NCBI RefSeq assembly: GCF_001431645.1
Contig: NZ_LLXU01000058.1
Coordinates: 62,001 to 126,000 of the forward strand
Length of the DNA: 64,000 nt
From: Stenotrophomonas panacihumi
Lineage (GTDB): Bacteria; Pseudomonadota; Gammaproteobacteria; Xanthomonadales; Xanthomonadaceae
Direction: 5' to 3'
Part shown: in pieces, positions 53,905 through 62,100 of the stretch
How the letters are laid out: each line of letters begins with the position of its first letter
How positions within the stretch are numbered: position 1 is the stretch's first letter
Program-made: the position numbers and the translations under genes
The notes under the pieces: generated by a model
Databases searched by the model: none
What the model saw: only the letters and a program-made list of their open reading frames with translations
What the model was told of the DNA's origin: nothing

Positions 53905-54771
53905 TCAGCGGCCACGCCCGTCGCCATGGCCGAGGTCGTGGCTCACGGCCATCAGGGCTTCGCGCGACGAGTAGCCCCTCGAAAGGTAGCCGTCCAGTTG
54001 CTCCCGCGCGAACGCATAGCGTGCAGAGTGAGGCTGGATACCGTTGCGGTGCGCCCAGGAGTGATAGATGCGACGGGCCTGCTTCAGCCCGCCTGCTGGT
54101 GACCCGTTGGCACGGACCACCAGGAAGCCGCCCTGTTTCGCGCACACGACGAGAGCCAACGAGACCGCAGCCGAGGCGCTTGCCCGATCAAACACGTCCA
54201 CTGTCCGTGGCCGACCCCCTTTGGTTCCAGCAAGCACGCTGATCCGGCCGTCCGCCTGAAGCTCACGCTCCCAACGGCGCAGCGTGTCTTCCCTGGCATG
54301 GATGGCCTCATTGCCTCGCAGGCCAAGATGCCGTTCCAGCCGCAGCAGCGCAGCCATCCCTGGCCGGTTCTGGCGCTCGGCATGCGCGGTGACGGTCAGA
54401 AAATCCTCACGGGACATGGCGGTCTTGGAGCCCAGGCGCGATCCGCCACTAATCCCGAGCGCCTCGTTGCTCAGTTCGGGCGCACCGGCCACTGCCTGCT
54501 TGCCGACGCTCCTCAGAACGCTGCGCAAGTGCGCCAGCTCATTCTGCAGGGTTCGCACGCCGGGTGAATCGGCCTGCCGCGCCGTGACGTAGGCCCGCAG
54601 ATGCTTGCCGCTGATGTCGGTAGGACTCGCAAGGTGCGTATAGCCCGCCGCGTACATCAGCGTGGAAAATTTCGCGGCGGTGCGCTCCCTGGCCTCGCGG
54701 GTCAGGCGGGATCCGCCCAGTCGCGCCATGACGGCGACGATCGAAGCCTGGAACTCGGTTCTTCTGCTCAC
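53905..54771 (-). CDS. tyrosine integrase, truncated before its C-terminal end
   Basis: Encodes 288 residues from GTG 54771, which has GGAGAG just upstream. An N-terminal SAM-like DNA-binding part (residues about 1-110) precedes the catalytic domain with Arg in LGLRGNEAI, Lys in AGTKGGRPRTV, HSAR (HxxR) and DLGHGDGRGR. The frame stops right there. The same frame after TGA 53905-53907 reads VKSVYMR and then TAG at 53881, and this tail holds the tyrosine expected about 9-12 residues after the LGH histidine. A single G to A change (TGG to TGA) would explain it. The integrase is therefore probably dead. Confidence 0.75.
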   Translation of the reverse strand: MSRRTEFQASIVAVMARLGGSRLTREARERTAAKFSTLMYAAGYTHLASPTDISGKHLRAYVTARQADSPGVRTLQNELAHLRSVLRSVGKQAVAGAPELSNEALGISGGSRLGSKTAMSREDFLTVTAHAERQNRPGMAALLRLERHLGLRGNEAIHAREDTLRRWERELQADGRISVLAGTKGGRPRTVDVFDRASASAAVSLALVVCAKQGGFLVVRANGSPAGGLKQARRIYHSWAHRNGIQPHSARYAFAREQLDGYLSRGYSSREALMAVSHDLGHGDGRGR

Positions 54772-55513
54772 GGTTCTCTCCGCGTGCTTGCCGCGCTGAC
54801 GGCTTTGGAGTGCGGGAAAATGTCCCGCGTGCACATCAGCCCTCAGCGCGGCTACAGAACCGGTGAGTAACGGGCCCTGCCGGATCGCTCGAACTGCTTC
54901 GAGTGATGGCGCCGCGAATGCAGCTTCTAGGGCGACCTCCAGGAGGCGGGCCTGGTGTGCATGGATAGTGAGTCGAGCATGGATGTCGCACGGCGACGTG
55001 TTGCGCCGGTGCGATTCGTGGTGTCACTGGCACGGTTGAGCGCAGAAGCCTTTGTTCTGGCGGCCTTCCGGCTGCAGTGCCGTTGCGTCACTCTCGCGAT
55101 TCGCACTGCGAAGCGATGAGGGTGGCGTCGCCGCCGGTGCTGCGATGGCACCGATTGCGCGGTTGATATGCGCCGTCCAGCCAGCGTGGCCGGAGCGTGG
55201 GCGCGTTCTGGTGATGGCAAGTCGGGCAGGCATGGCGATGCCCGAAGCCTTGCAGTGGATCAGGACAGAGCGCGCATGGCGCTGCTGTCCGGTTCGATGA
55301 TCCCGGGACGAAGCCGGGATAGTTGAGTGCCTGGGTTATGCGCCAGGTTCGCGGGCAGTACTTGCCGCGAAAGCTACGGCGTCACCGCGCAGCTTGCAAA
55401 CAACTGTTCCCGTGGATCGATATGGATGCTCTTGGGTGCATCGGTCGCGTGCGCAATGACCGGCAACTGCGCGAAACACCACGGCGACGGTCTCGCCGAC
55501 GCGACTTGCCTGT
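54772..55513. other. gene-poor stretch between the island and the defence locus
   Basis: No confident gene is seen here. Open frames on both strands have no family features. One small frame with a good ribosome site (54955-55119) is listed separately. A hairpin ATCCCGG/CCGGGAT lies at 55300-55320 without a T run. The stretch may be the debris of the island's right end. Confidence 0.5.
54955..55119 (+). CDS. possible small open reading frame (54 residues)
   Basis: GTG 54955 follows AGGAGG (54941-54946) at an ideal 8-base distance. The product would start MCMDSESSMDVARRRVAPVR and end RTAKR, with a hydrophobic centre (FVVSLARLSAEAFVLAAF). No family is recognised; the only support is the ribosome site and an uninterrupted frame. 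It may be chance. Confidence 0.28.
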   Translation: MCMDSESSMDVARRRVAPVRFVVSLARLSAEAFVLAAFRLQCRCVTLAIRTAKR

Positions 55514-55813
55514 CTACTCGCTTGCCGACACGGACCATGTCTTCTGTCTGGGCAGCAGGCCCAGGCGTTGGGCATAGGTCACCGCCGCCTGCCGGCCGCG
55601 GAAGGTGATGGGACGGGGCGTCGACCAGCCGACCGGCCGGATCAGATTCGGCGCGTGCAGAAGCTCCTGCTCCAGCAATCGGGTGAAGCCCCGGCCGCGG
55701 ATCAGCAGGCCCCAGTCCCTGCTGTCCTGCAGTTCGACCGGCTCGATGCTTCTGACCAGGCCCAGCAGCCGGGCCAGTTGCACGAGGGGCAGACTGATCA
55801 ACCTGGCTTCCAT
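55514..55813 (-). CDS. small protein divergent from the XRE regulator, unknown
   Basis: Encodes 99 residues. Sequence contains LISLPLVQLARLLGLVRSIE and RGRQAAVTYAQRLGLLPRQK; no known domain is recognised, though the C-terminal part could be a small DNA- or RNA-binding fold. AAGGAG lies about 8 bases before ATG 55813. The divergent gap to the XRE regulator is 162 bases and carries that regulator's candidate operators, so both may be controlled together. Confidence 0.6.
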   Translation of the reverse strand: MEARLISLPLVQLARLLGLVRSIEPVELQDSRDWGLLIRGRGFTRLLEQELLHAPNLIRPVGWSTPRPITFRGRQAAVTYAQRLGLLPRQKTWSVSASE

Positions 55814-55917
55814 GGCGAACTCCTTCGTAGTTGGACCCCACCACCTATACACCAGGGCGGCGGCGGGCAAAGTTGGCGGGAAACTTGCGTCTTTCAGGCG
55901 GACGGCTTTCGAGGGGA

Positions 55918-55976
55918 TTTGACGTATTGGTCAAAATCCGGCTAATTTGCAGCCGGGATTTGACGAATAAGTCGAA
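55918..55976 (+). promoter_or_regulatory. promoter with twin palindromic operators of the defence locus
   Basis: TTGACG (55919-55924), an 18-base spacer and TAATTT (55943-55948) form a promoter for the XRE gene. A perfect operator TTTGAC-N6-GTCAAA (55918-55935) covers the -35 box. A second, near-perfect copy TTTGAC-N6-GTCGAA (55959-55976) ends on the first base of the XRE start codon. The copies are 41 bases apart, about four helical turns, which fits cooperative binding by the XRE protein. The predicted leader is only about 20 bases. Confidence 0.6.
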
Positions 55977-56230
55977 TGCAGACGATCTCCGAGCTCGGCC
56001 CCGCGGTTGCGGCGCGCAGGCGTGCGCTTGGCCTGCAGCAGGGCGATGTCGCGCGGCAGGCGGGCATTGCCCAGGCGGTGCTGTCGCGGTTCGAGTGCGG
56101 CAAGTGCGCCGAGTTCGGTGCGCGCAAGCTGCTTGCGGTACTCGGGGTGCTGGGGATGGAGCTGGCGTTCGTCCAGACCGTGGCGTCGGGCGCCCAGGAT
56201 GACCTCAGGCGTGAGCGGGGCGGCGGGTGA
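55976..56230 (+). CDS. XRE-family HTH regulator (HipB-like)
   Basis: Encodes 84 residues: LGPAVAARRRALGLQQGDVA and QAVLSRFECGKCAEFGARKL form the helix-turn-helix of XRE/HipB-type antitoxin-like repressors. There is no toxin partner directly next to it, since the next gene is a helicase. It probably represses the promoter just upstream (twin palindromes over the -35 box and the start codon), making a self-limiting switch for the defence genes. No strong ribosome site is seen before ATG 55976. Confidence 0.85.
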   Translation: MQTISELGPAVAARRRALGLQQGDVARQAGIAQAVLSRFECGKCAEFGARKLLAVLGVLGMELAFVQTVASGAQDDLRRERGGG

Positions 56231-56276
56231 GTGGCAGGGGCGGAATCTGGAATTCTGGGGAAGGAAGGGGAAAGCA

Positions 56277-59135
56277 ATGCAGGCACCAGCGCCCGGCGCA
56301 CGGGTACTGATCCGGGACGAGGAATGGCTGGTCCGTGGCGCGAACCAGTGCGACCTTGGCGGCCATGAACTGGAGTGCCTGGGGGTCTCGGAGACGGTCC
56401 GCCACCGCGAGGCCCTGTTCCTGACCGAAATCGACGAGGTCAAGGTCCTCGACCCGCGCGATACCGAGCTGGTCAGCGACGACTCGCCCGCCTACCTCGG
56501 CAGTCGCCTGTATCTGGAGGCGCGGCTGCGCCAGTCCGTCCCCACCGGCACCGAACTGGCCCTGGGCCATCGCGGCGCCATGGACGCCCTGCCGTTCCAG
56601 CTGCTGCCCACCCATCAGGCGCTGGAACAGGTCCGCCCGCGCTTCCTGATCGCCGATTCGGTCGGCCTCGGCAAAACCCTGGAAGCCGGCATCCTGCTGT
56701 CGGAGCTGATGCGCCGTGGCAAGGGTCGTCGGATCCTGGTGGTCACCACCAAGAGCATGATGCGGCAGTTCCAGAAGGAGTTGTGGTCCCGCTTCTCGAT
56801 CCCTCTGACCCGGCTCGACTCCGCAGGCATCCAGCGCATCCGCCGCCAGTTGCCGGCCAACCACAACCCGTTTCTGTACCACGACAAGACCATCATCTCG
56901 GTGGACACGCTGAAGAAGGACAGCGAGTACCGCCATTACCTGGAAAGCGCCTTCTGGGACATCATCGTCATCGACGAAGCCCACAACGTCTCGTTCAAGG
57001 GTTCGAGTGCCGGCCGCAGCAAGCGCGGCAAGCTGGCCACCCTGCTGGCGCAGCGTTCCGATGCGCTGGTCCTGCTCACCGCCACCCCGCACAACGGCCG
57101 GCCGGAGAGCTTCGCCAGCCTGATGCGGATGCTCGACCCCACCGTGCTGCCGCCGCGCAAGACCGACTACACCAAGGACGACATCGCCCACCTGTTCGTG
57201 CGCCGCTTCAAAGCAGACGTGCGCGAGGAGATCCGCCAGCACTTCCCCGAGCGCCAGGTGTTCCGCTTCAAGGCCAGGCCCAGCGCCGCCGAGGAACATG
57301 CCTTCGCCACCCTGGCCGACCTCGACCTGCACATCGATGCCGACCGCCGCGGCGCCGACATGCTATTCCGCACCACCCTGGAAAAGGCGCTGCTGTCCTC
57401 GCCAGCCGCCTGCGCGCAGACCGTGCGCGAGCGCATGAGCCGGCTGGAGAAACGCGACCCGGCGCACCCCGACCTGCCGGCCCTGCAAGGCCTGCGCGAT
57501 GCCATCGAGGCCATCACGCCCGAAGCCGTCAGCAAGCTCACCGAACTGGTCCAGCGCCTGCAGGCCGATCCCAGCTGGCGTTGGGACAAGGCCGACGCTT
57601 CCGATCGCCTGGTGGTATTCACCGAGCGCATCGAAACCCTCAAGTTCCTGCAGACCCATCTGGCCGCCAAACTGGGCCTGCCCGACAAGGCCGTCGCCGT
57701 CCTCCACGGCCAATTGCCCGACACCCAGATCCAGCAGACGGTGGAAGAGTTCGGCAAGACCCACTCACCGCTCCGCTTGCTGATTGCCTCCGATGTCGCC
57801 TCCGAAGGCATCAACCTGCACTTCCAGTCGCACCGCCTGGTGCATTTCGACATCCCCTGGTCGCTGATGGTGTTCCAGCAGCGCAACGGCCGCGTGGATC
57901 GCTACGGCCAGGCCAAGACTCCTCTGATCGCGTATCTCTTCAACGAGGTCGCGCATCCGCGCATCAAGGGCGACCTGCGCATCCTGGAAATTCTCACCGA
58001 GAAAGACGAGCAGGCGGCCAAGAACATCGGTGATCCGTCGATCTTCATGGGCCTGTACGACGAGGACGAAGAAACCCGCCGCGTGGCCCAGGCCATCGAA
58101 TCGGGCGAGCAGGCCGACCACTTCGATGCCTCGCTTCAAGCGCCTGAAGGCGGCCTGGACTGGCTCGATGCGCTGATGGGCACGGGCGGCAGCGACGCGC
58201 CAGTGCCCGTGCAAGCCCGCACCGACGAGCCACTGTCGCTGTTTCCCAGCGACTTCGACTATTTGCAACACGCCATCGAGCACCTGCATCGCGCCAAGGC
58301 CTTGCCTACTCGCGCGCAGGTCGATGTGCCAGGCCGCACGATTGCCCTTCAGCCCGGCGAGGACCTGCATCGGTATCTCTCCGGCCAGCTGGCACAGGAA
58401 ATGCGCCCGGACGATCACCGCTATGTGCTCTGCGCTGACCGCCAGGCCGTGCAGCAGGCCATTGCCCGCGCCCGCGATGGTGATGCCTGGCCCGATCTGC
58501 AACTGCTCTGGCCGCTGCACCCCATCGCCCAGTGGCTGGACTACCGCCTGCTGGCGCAGATCGGCCGCCAGAAGGCACCGGTGCTGCGCGTGGCCCGTGG
58601 CATCGGCAACGGCGATGCGCTGGTGCTGATCGCCGCGGTCATCCCCAACCGCCGTGGCCAGCCGATGATCAACGACTGGTTCGCGGTCTGCGTGGATGCC
58701 TCCGGCAAGGAACGTGGCGTGCTGACCCTGGCCGAAGTCGTGCAGGTCACCGGCCTGGGCCGCGACGAGGTGCCCAATGCCGGCAAGCCCATCGATGCCG
58801 TCGATCTGCAGCGCCGCCTCGCCCCGGCGCTGGCCGCCGCCGACCAGCGCATGCGCGACGAGCACAAACGCTTCAGTCAGGATGCCAAGCGCCGCAGCAG
58901 CGACGAGCTGTCGCGCCTGGACACCCTGCGCCAGCAGCACCTGCAGCAGCTGGAGCTGGATTTCCGTGGCGGCGAGGACGCCCTGGCGCAACTGCGCGAA
59001 CGCAAGAAAGAGCAACAGGCCCGCGACACCGAGCAGTTATTCCACAGCTACCGCGAGTGGGTCAGCCGCACCCTCGAACTCGATGCCCGCGCCCAGCTCA
59101 CCGTCGCGGCCGTGCTGATCGGCAAGGACGCCTGA
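56277..59135 (+). CDS. drmD: SNF2-type helicase, probable DISARM DrmD
   Basis: Encodes 952 residues. The N-terminal about 60 residues (PGARVLIRDEEWLVRG) form a small SH3-like region. The helicase core has Walker A ADSVGLGKTLEAG (126-138), DEAH at 233-236, LTATPHNGRPESF (motif III), the SDVASEGINL segment and the arginine-finger motif QQRNGRVDRYGQ. The C-terminal about 350 residues are mostly helical. It resembles DrmD of class 1 DISARM and also RapA/HepA-like enzymes. AAGGA lies upstream of ATG 56277, and the methylase ATG follows the stop by 3 bases, so the two form an operon. The gene symbol is by resemblance only. Confidence 0.7.
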   Translation: MQAPAPGARVLIRDEEWLVRGANQCDLGGHELECLGVSETVRHREALFLTEIDEVKVLDPRDTELVSDDSPAYLGSRLYLEARLRQSVPTGTELALGHRGAMDALPFQLLPTHQALEQVRPRFLIADSVGLGKTLEAGILLSELMRRGKGRRILVVTTKSMMRQFQKELWSRFSIPLTRLDSAGIQRIRRQLPANHNPFLYHDKTIISVDTLKKDSEYRHYLESAFWDIIVIDEAHNVSFKGSSAGRSKRGKLATLLAQRSDALVLLTATPHNGRPESFASLMRMLDPTVLPPRKTDYTKDDIAHLFVRRFKADVREEIRQHFPERQVFRFKARPSAAEEHAFATLADLDLHIDADRRGADMLFRTTLEKALLSSPAACAQTVRERMSRLEKRDPAHPDLPALQGLRDAIEAITPEAVSKLTELVQRLQADPSWRWDKADASDRLVVFTERIETLKFLQTHLAAKLGLPDKAVAVLHGQLPDTQIQQTVEEFGKTHSPLRLLIASDVASEGINLHFQSHRLVHFDIPWSLMVFQQRNGRVDRYGQAKTPLIAYLFNEVAHPRIKGDLRILEILTEKDEQAAKNIGDPSIFMGLYDEDEETRRVAQAIESGEQADHFDASLQAPEGGLDWLDALMGTGGSDAPVPVQARTDEPLSLFPSDFDYLQHAIEHLHRAKALPTRAQVDVPGRTIALQPGEDLHRYLSGQLAQEMRPDDHRYVLCADRQAVQQAIARARDGDAWPDLQLLWPLHPIAQWLDYRLLAQIGRQKAPVLRVARGIGNGDALVLIAAVIPNRRGQPMINDWFAVCVDASGKERGVLTLAEVVQVTGLGRDEVPNAGKPIDAVDLQRRLAPALAAADQRMRDEHKRFSQDAKRRSSDELSRLDTLRQQHLQQLELDFRGGEDALAQLRERKKEQQARDTEQLFHSYREWVSRTLELDARAQLTVAAVLIGKDA

Positions 59136-59138
59136 GCC

Positions 59139-62100
59139 ATGAGCTTCCCGCTGACCGGCATCGAAAACGCCAACGACTTCTACAGCCAGCACTACCTCGA
59201 CGAGGTGCTGGACAACGACCTCAAGAACCTGTTCGCGCGCTGGGCCGAGCAGGGCAGTGCGTCGCCGCCCGCACGCCTGCGCCAGCTGGCCGGCGACTAC
59301 CTCAAGCTGCGCGATCAGCTGATCAAGGCGCGCACGCTGGAGGATCGCCTCGCCGGGCTGCACGAGATCGCCCAGCGCCTGTTCGGCGTGCTCGGCTACA
59401 CCCTGCAACCGGAAACCTTGGCCCTGGAAGACGGCGAGCTGCCGGTCGCGGCCTGCTACCGAGGCAGCGATGGTCATCCGGCGCTGGTCATCGCCCTGGC
59501 TCCGTTCGCGATGGATGACGATGCCGAGGAATGGTCGGCGCTGGCCAGTCGCCCGCTGCAAGTGAGCTATAGCGAGCCGGCGCTGATGGACGAGGACAGC
59601 GACTGGGAAACCGTCGCCACGAAGATTGTCTTTGCCGACACCCACCCGCCGCGCTGGCTGCTGATCCTGGGCCACGACGAACTGCTGGTGATCGAACGCG
59701 CCAAATGGAGCCGCAAGGCCTTGCTGCGCTTCGACCTGCCGGAGATCTTCGGCCTGCGCGACGACAAGCTGTTCCGCGCCACCGCCGCGCTGGCCAGCCG
59801 TGATTCCATCCTGCCGGCCGAAGGCGCGGCTGCCCTGCTCGATACCCTGGACGGCAATTCGCACAAGCACGCCTACGGGGTCTCCACCGACCTCAAATAC
59901 GCCCTGCGCGAAGCCATCGAGCTGATCGGCAACGAGGCCATCCGCCACAAGCGCGTCATCGCCAAGGAAAAGGTCTTCGACCGCAACGATCTGGATCTCG
60001 CTGCGCAGCTGTCGGAAGAGTGCCTGGTCTTCATGTACCGGCTGCTGTTCCTGTTCTATCTGGAAGCCCGCCCGGAACTGGGCTATGCGCCCATCCAGGC
60101 CGCCGCCTACCTCAAGGGCTACAGTCTGGAGCACCTGCGCGACCTGGAAAAGCTGTCCCTGCAGACGCCCGAGGCCGAAGACGGCAGCTATATCCACGAG
60201 TCCATCAAGATCCTGTTCGACCTGATCTGGAACGGATTCCCCGAACAAACCGACGGCCTGGGCTTCACCGGCGCAAACGGCAACGGCTTCCGCCTGGCCC
60301 CGCTGCAAGGCCATCTGTTCGACCCGGCACGCTTGAAGATCCTGGGCAGCGTCAAGCTGCGCAACCGGGTGATGCAGCAGGTGATCCGCCTGATGTCGCT
60401 GTCCAAGGGCGACAGCCGCCGTCGTGCCGGCCGCATTTCCTACGCGCAGCTCGGCATCAACCAGCTGGGCGCGGTGTACGAGGCGCTGCTGTCCTTCCGC
60501 GGCTTCTTTGCCGAGGAAGACCTGTACGAGGTCAAGCCGGCCAAGGGCACGGCGGCGACCATATCGGAGGACGAGGCCGAGGCGGACACGGATGACGAAG
60601 CGGACGACGCGCCCGTCGCGGCCGACGAGCAAAGCCTGCGCCGTGGCCGCGACGATATCGACCCGCTGGCCCCGGCATGGTTCGTCCCCGCCAGCCGCAT
60701 CAAGGACTACACCAGCGCCGAAAAACTGTTCGATGGCGAACCACGCATCCACCCGCGCGGCAAGTTCATCTACCGCCTGGCCGGGCGCGAGCGCGAGAAA
60801 TCCGCCAGCTACTACACCCCGGAAGTGCTGACCCGCTGCCTGGTCAAGTACGCGCTGAAGGAGTTGTTGACCGACGACACGCCCGCCGAAGAGATCCTCA
60901 AGCTCACCGTGTGCGAGCCGGCCATGGGCAGCGCCGCGTTCTTGAACGAGGCCATCGACCAGCTGGCCGAGGCCTACCTGCAGCGCAAGCAGCAGGAGCT
61001 GGGCCAGACCATAGCCCACGACAAGTACACCCACGAAAAACAGCGGGTGAAGATGTACATCGCCGACACCAATGTGTTCGGCGTGGACCTGAACCCCATC
61101 GCCGCGCAGCTGGCCGAAGTGTCGCTATGGCTCAACGCCATCTTCGAAGGCGCGCACGTGCCCTGGTTCGGCCTGCAGCTGTTCAACGGCAACTCCCTCG
61201 TCGGCTGCCGCCGCGACGCCTTCAGCGCCGCCAAGCTCACCCCCGGCCGCGGCGAAGCCGGCAATGCCCAACTCGACTGGCGCGCCGCCGTCCCCCAACG
61301 CATCGCCTTCCCTTCTCCCAAGGTTGTTCCCCCTCCCCCGCCTGCGGGGGAGGGTTGGGGCGGGGGCGCGCCCTTCACCACAAACCACATCTGGCACTTC
61401 CTCCTCCCCGACCCCGGCATGGCCGGCTGCACCGACAAGGTGGTCAAGGCGCTGGAGCCGGGTCACTTCGAGCGCATGAAGAAGTGGCGCAAGACCTTCA
61501 CCGCACCGCTCACCAAGGATGAAGTCACCCGCGCCCGCCGCCTCTCGCAAGCCGTCGAAGACCTCTGGCAGCAACACGCGCAGGAACTGGCCCGCGTGCG
61601 CGCACTCACCAGCGATGAACTGCACGTCTGGCCGGATGCTGCCCCTAACCGCGCGCCCACCAGCACCGCGCAGAAGGATCAGGTGTGGCAGCGCGAGATG
61701 CTCAGCGAGCAGGTGCGCAACGCCTCGCCCTACCGCCGCCTGAAGCTGGTGATGGACTACTGGTGCGCGCTGTGGTTCTGGCCGGTGACCGAAGCCGAGC
61801 AACTGCCCAGCCGCGCCGAATGGTGGGACGACCTGGAATGGCTGTTGTTGGGCAATGCGGTGCAGGTGACCAGCGAGGCCAGCGACCTGTTTCAGTCCGA
61901 ACTGGACGCCGTCACCCCGCAGGCGCGCCTGAACCTGGCGGTGGAGCGTGACAAGTTCGGTCATGTGAATCTGGACCTGCTGTTGCAGACCAATCCGCGC
62001 CTGAAGCAGGCGCAGGCCCTGTCCGATTCACTGCATTTCTTTCACTGGGAACTGGCCTTTGCCGACCAGTTCGTGCAACGCGGCGGCTTCGACCTGATCC

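Larger units (their letters stand above)
51011..54771. mobile_element. decayed integrative element or genomic island
   Basis: From 51.0 kb the base composition falls visibly and the typical G/C third-codon use weakens. The stretch holds a hypothetical gene, an AlpA-like regulator, a replication-type HTH protein, a KfrA-like gene broken by an in-frame TAA and an integrase stopped early by TGA. No attachment-site repeat could be found by eye; its left edge lies just after xth, and its right edge is unclear because the following 740 bases hold no firm gene. It is called mobile from gene content, not from ends. Confidence 0.5.
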
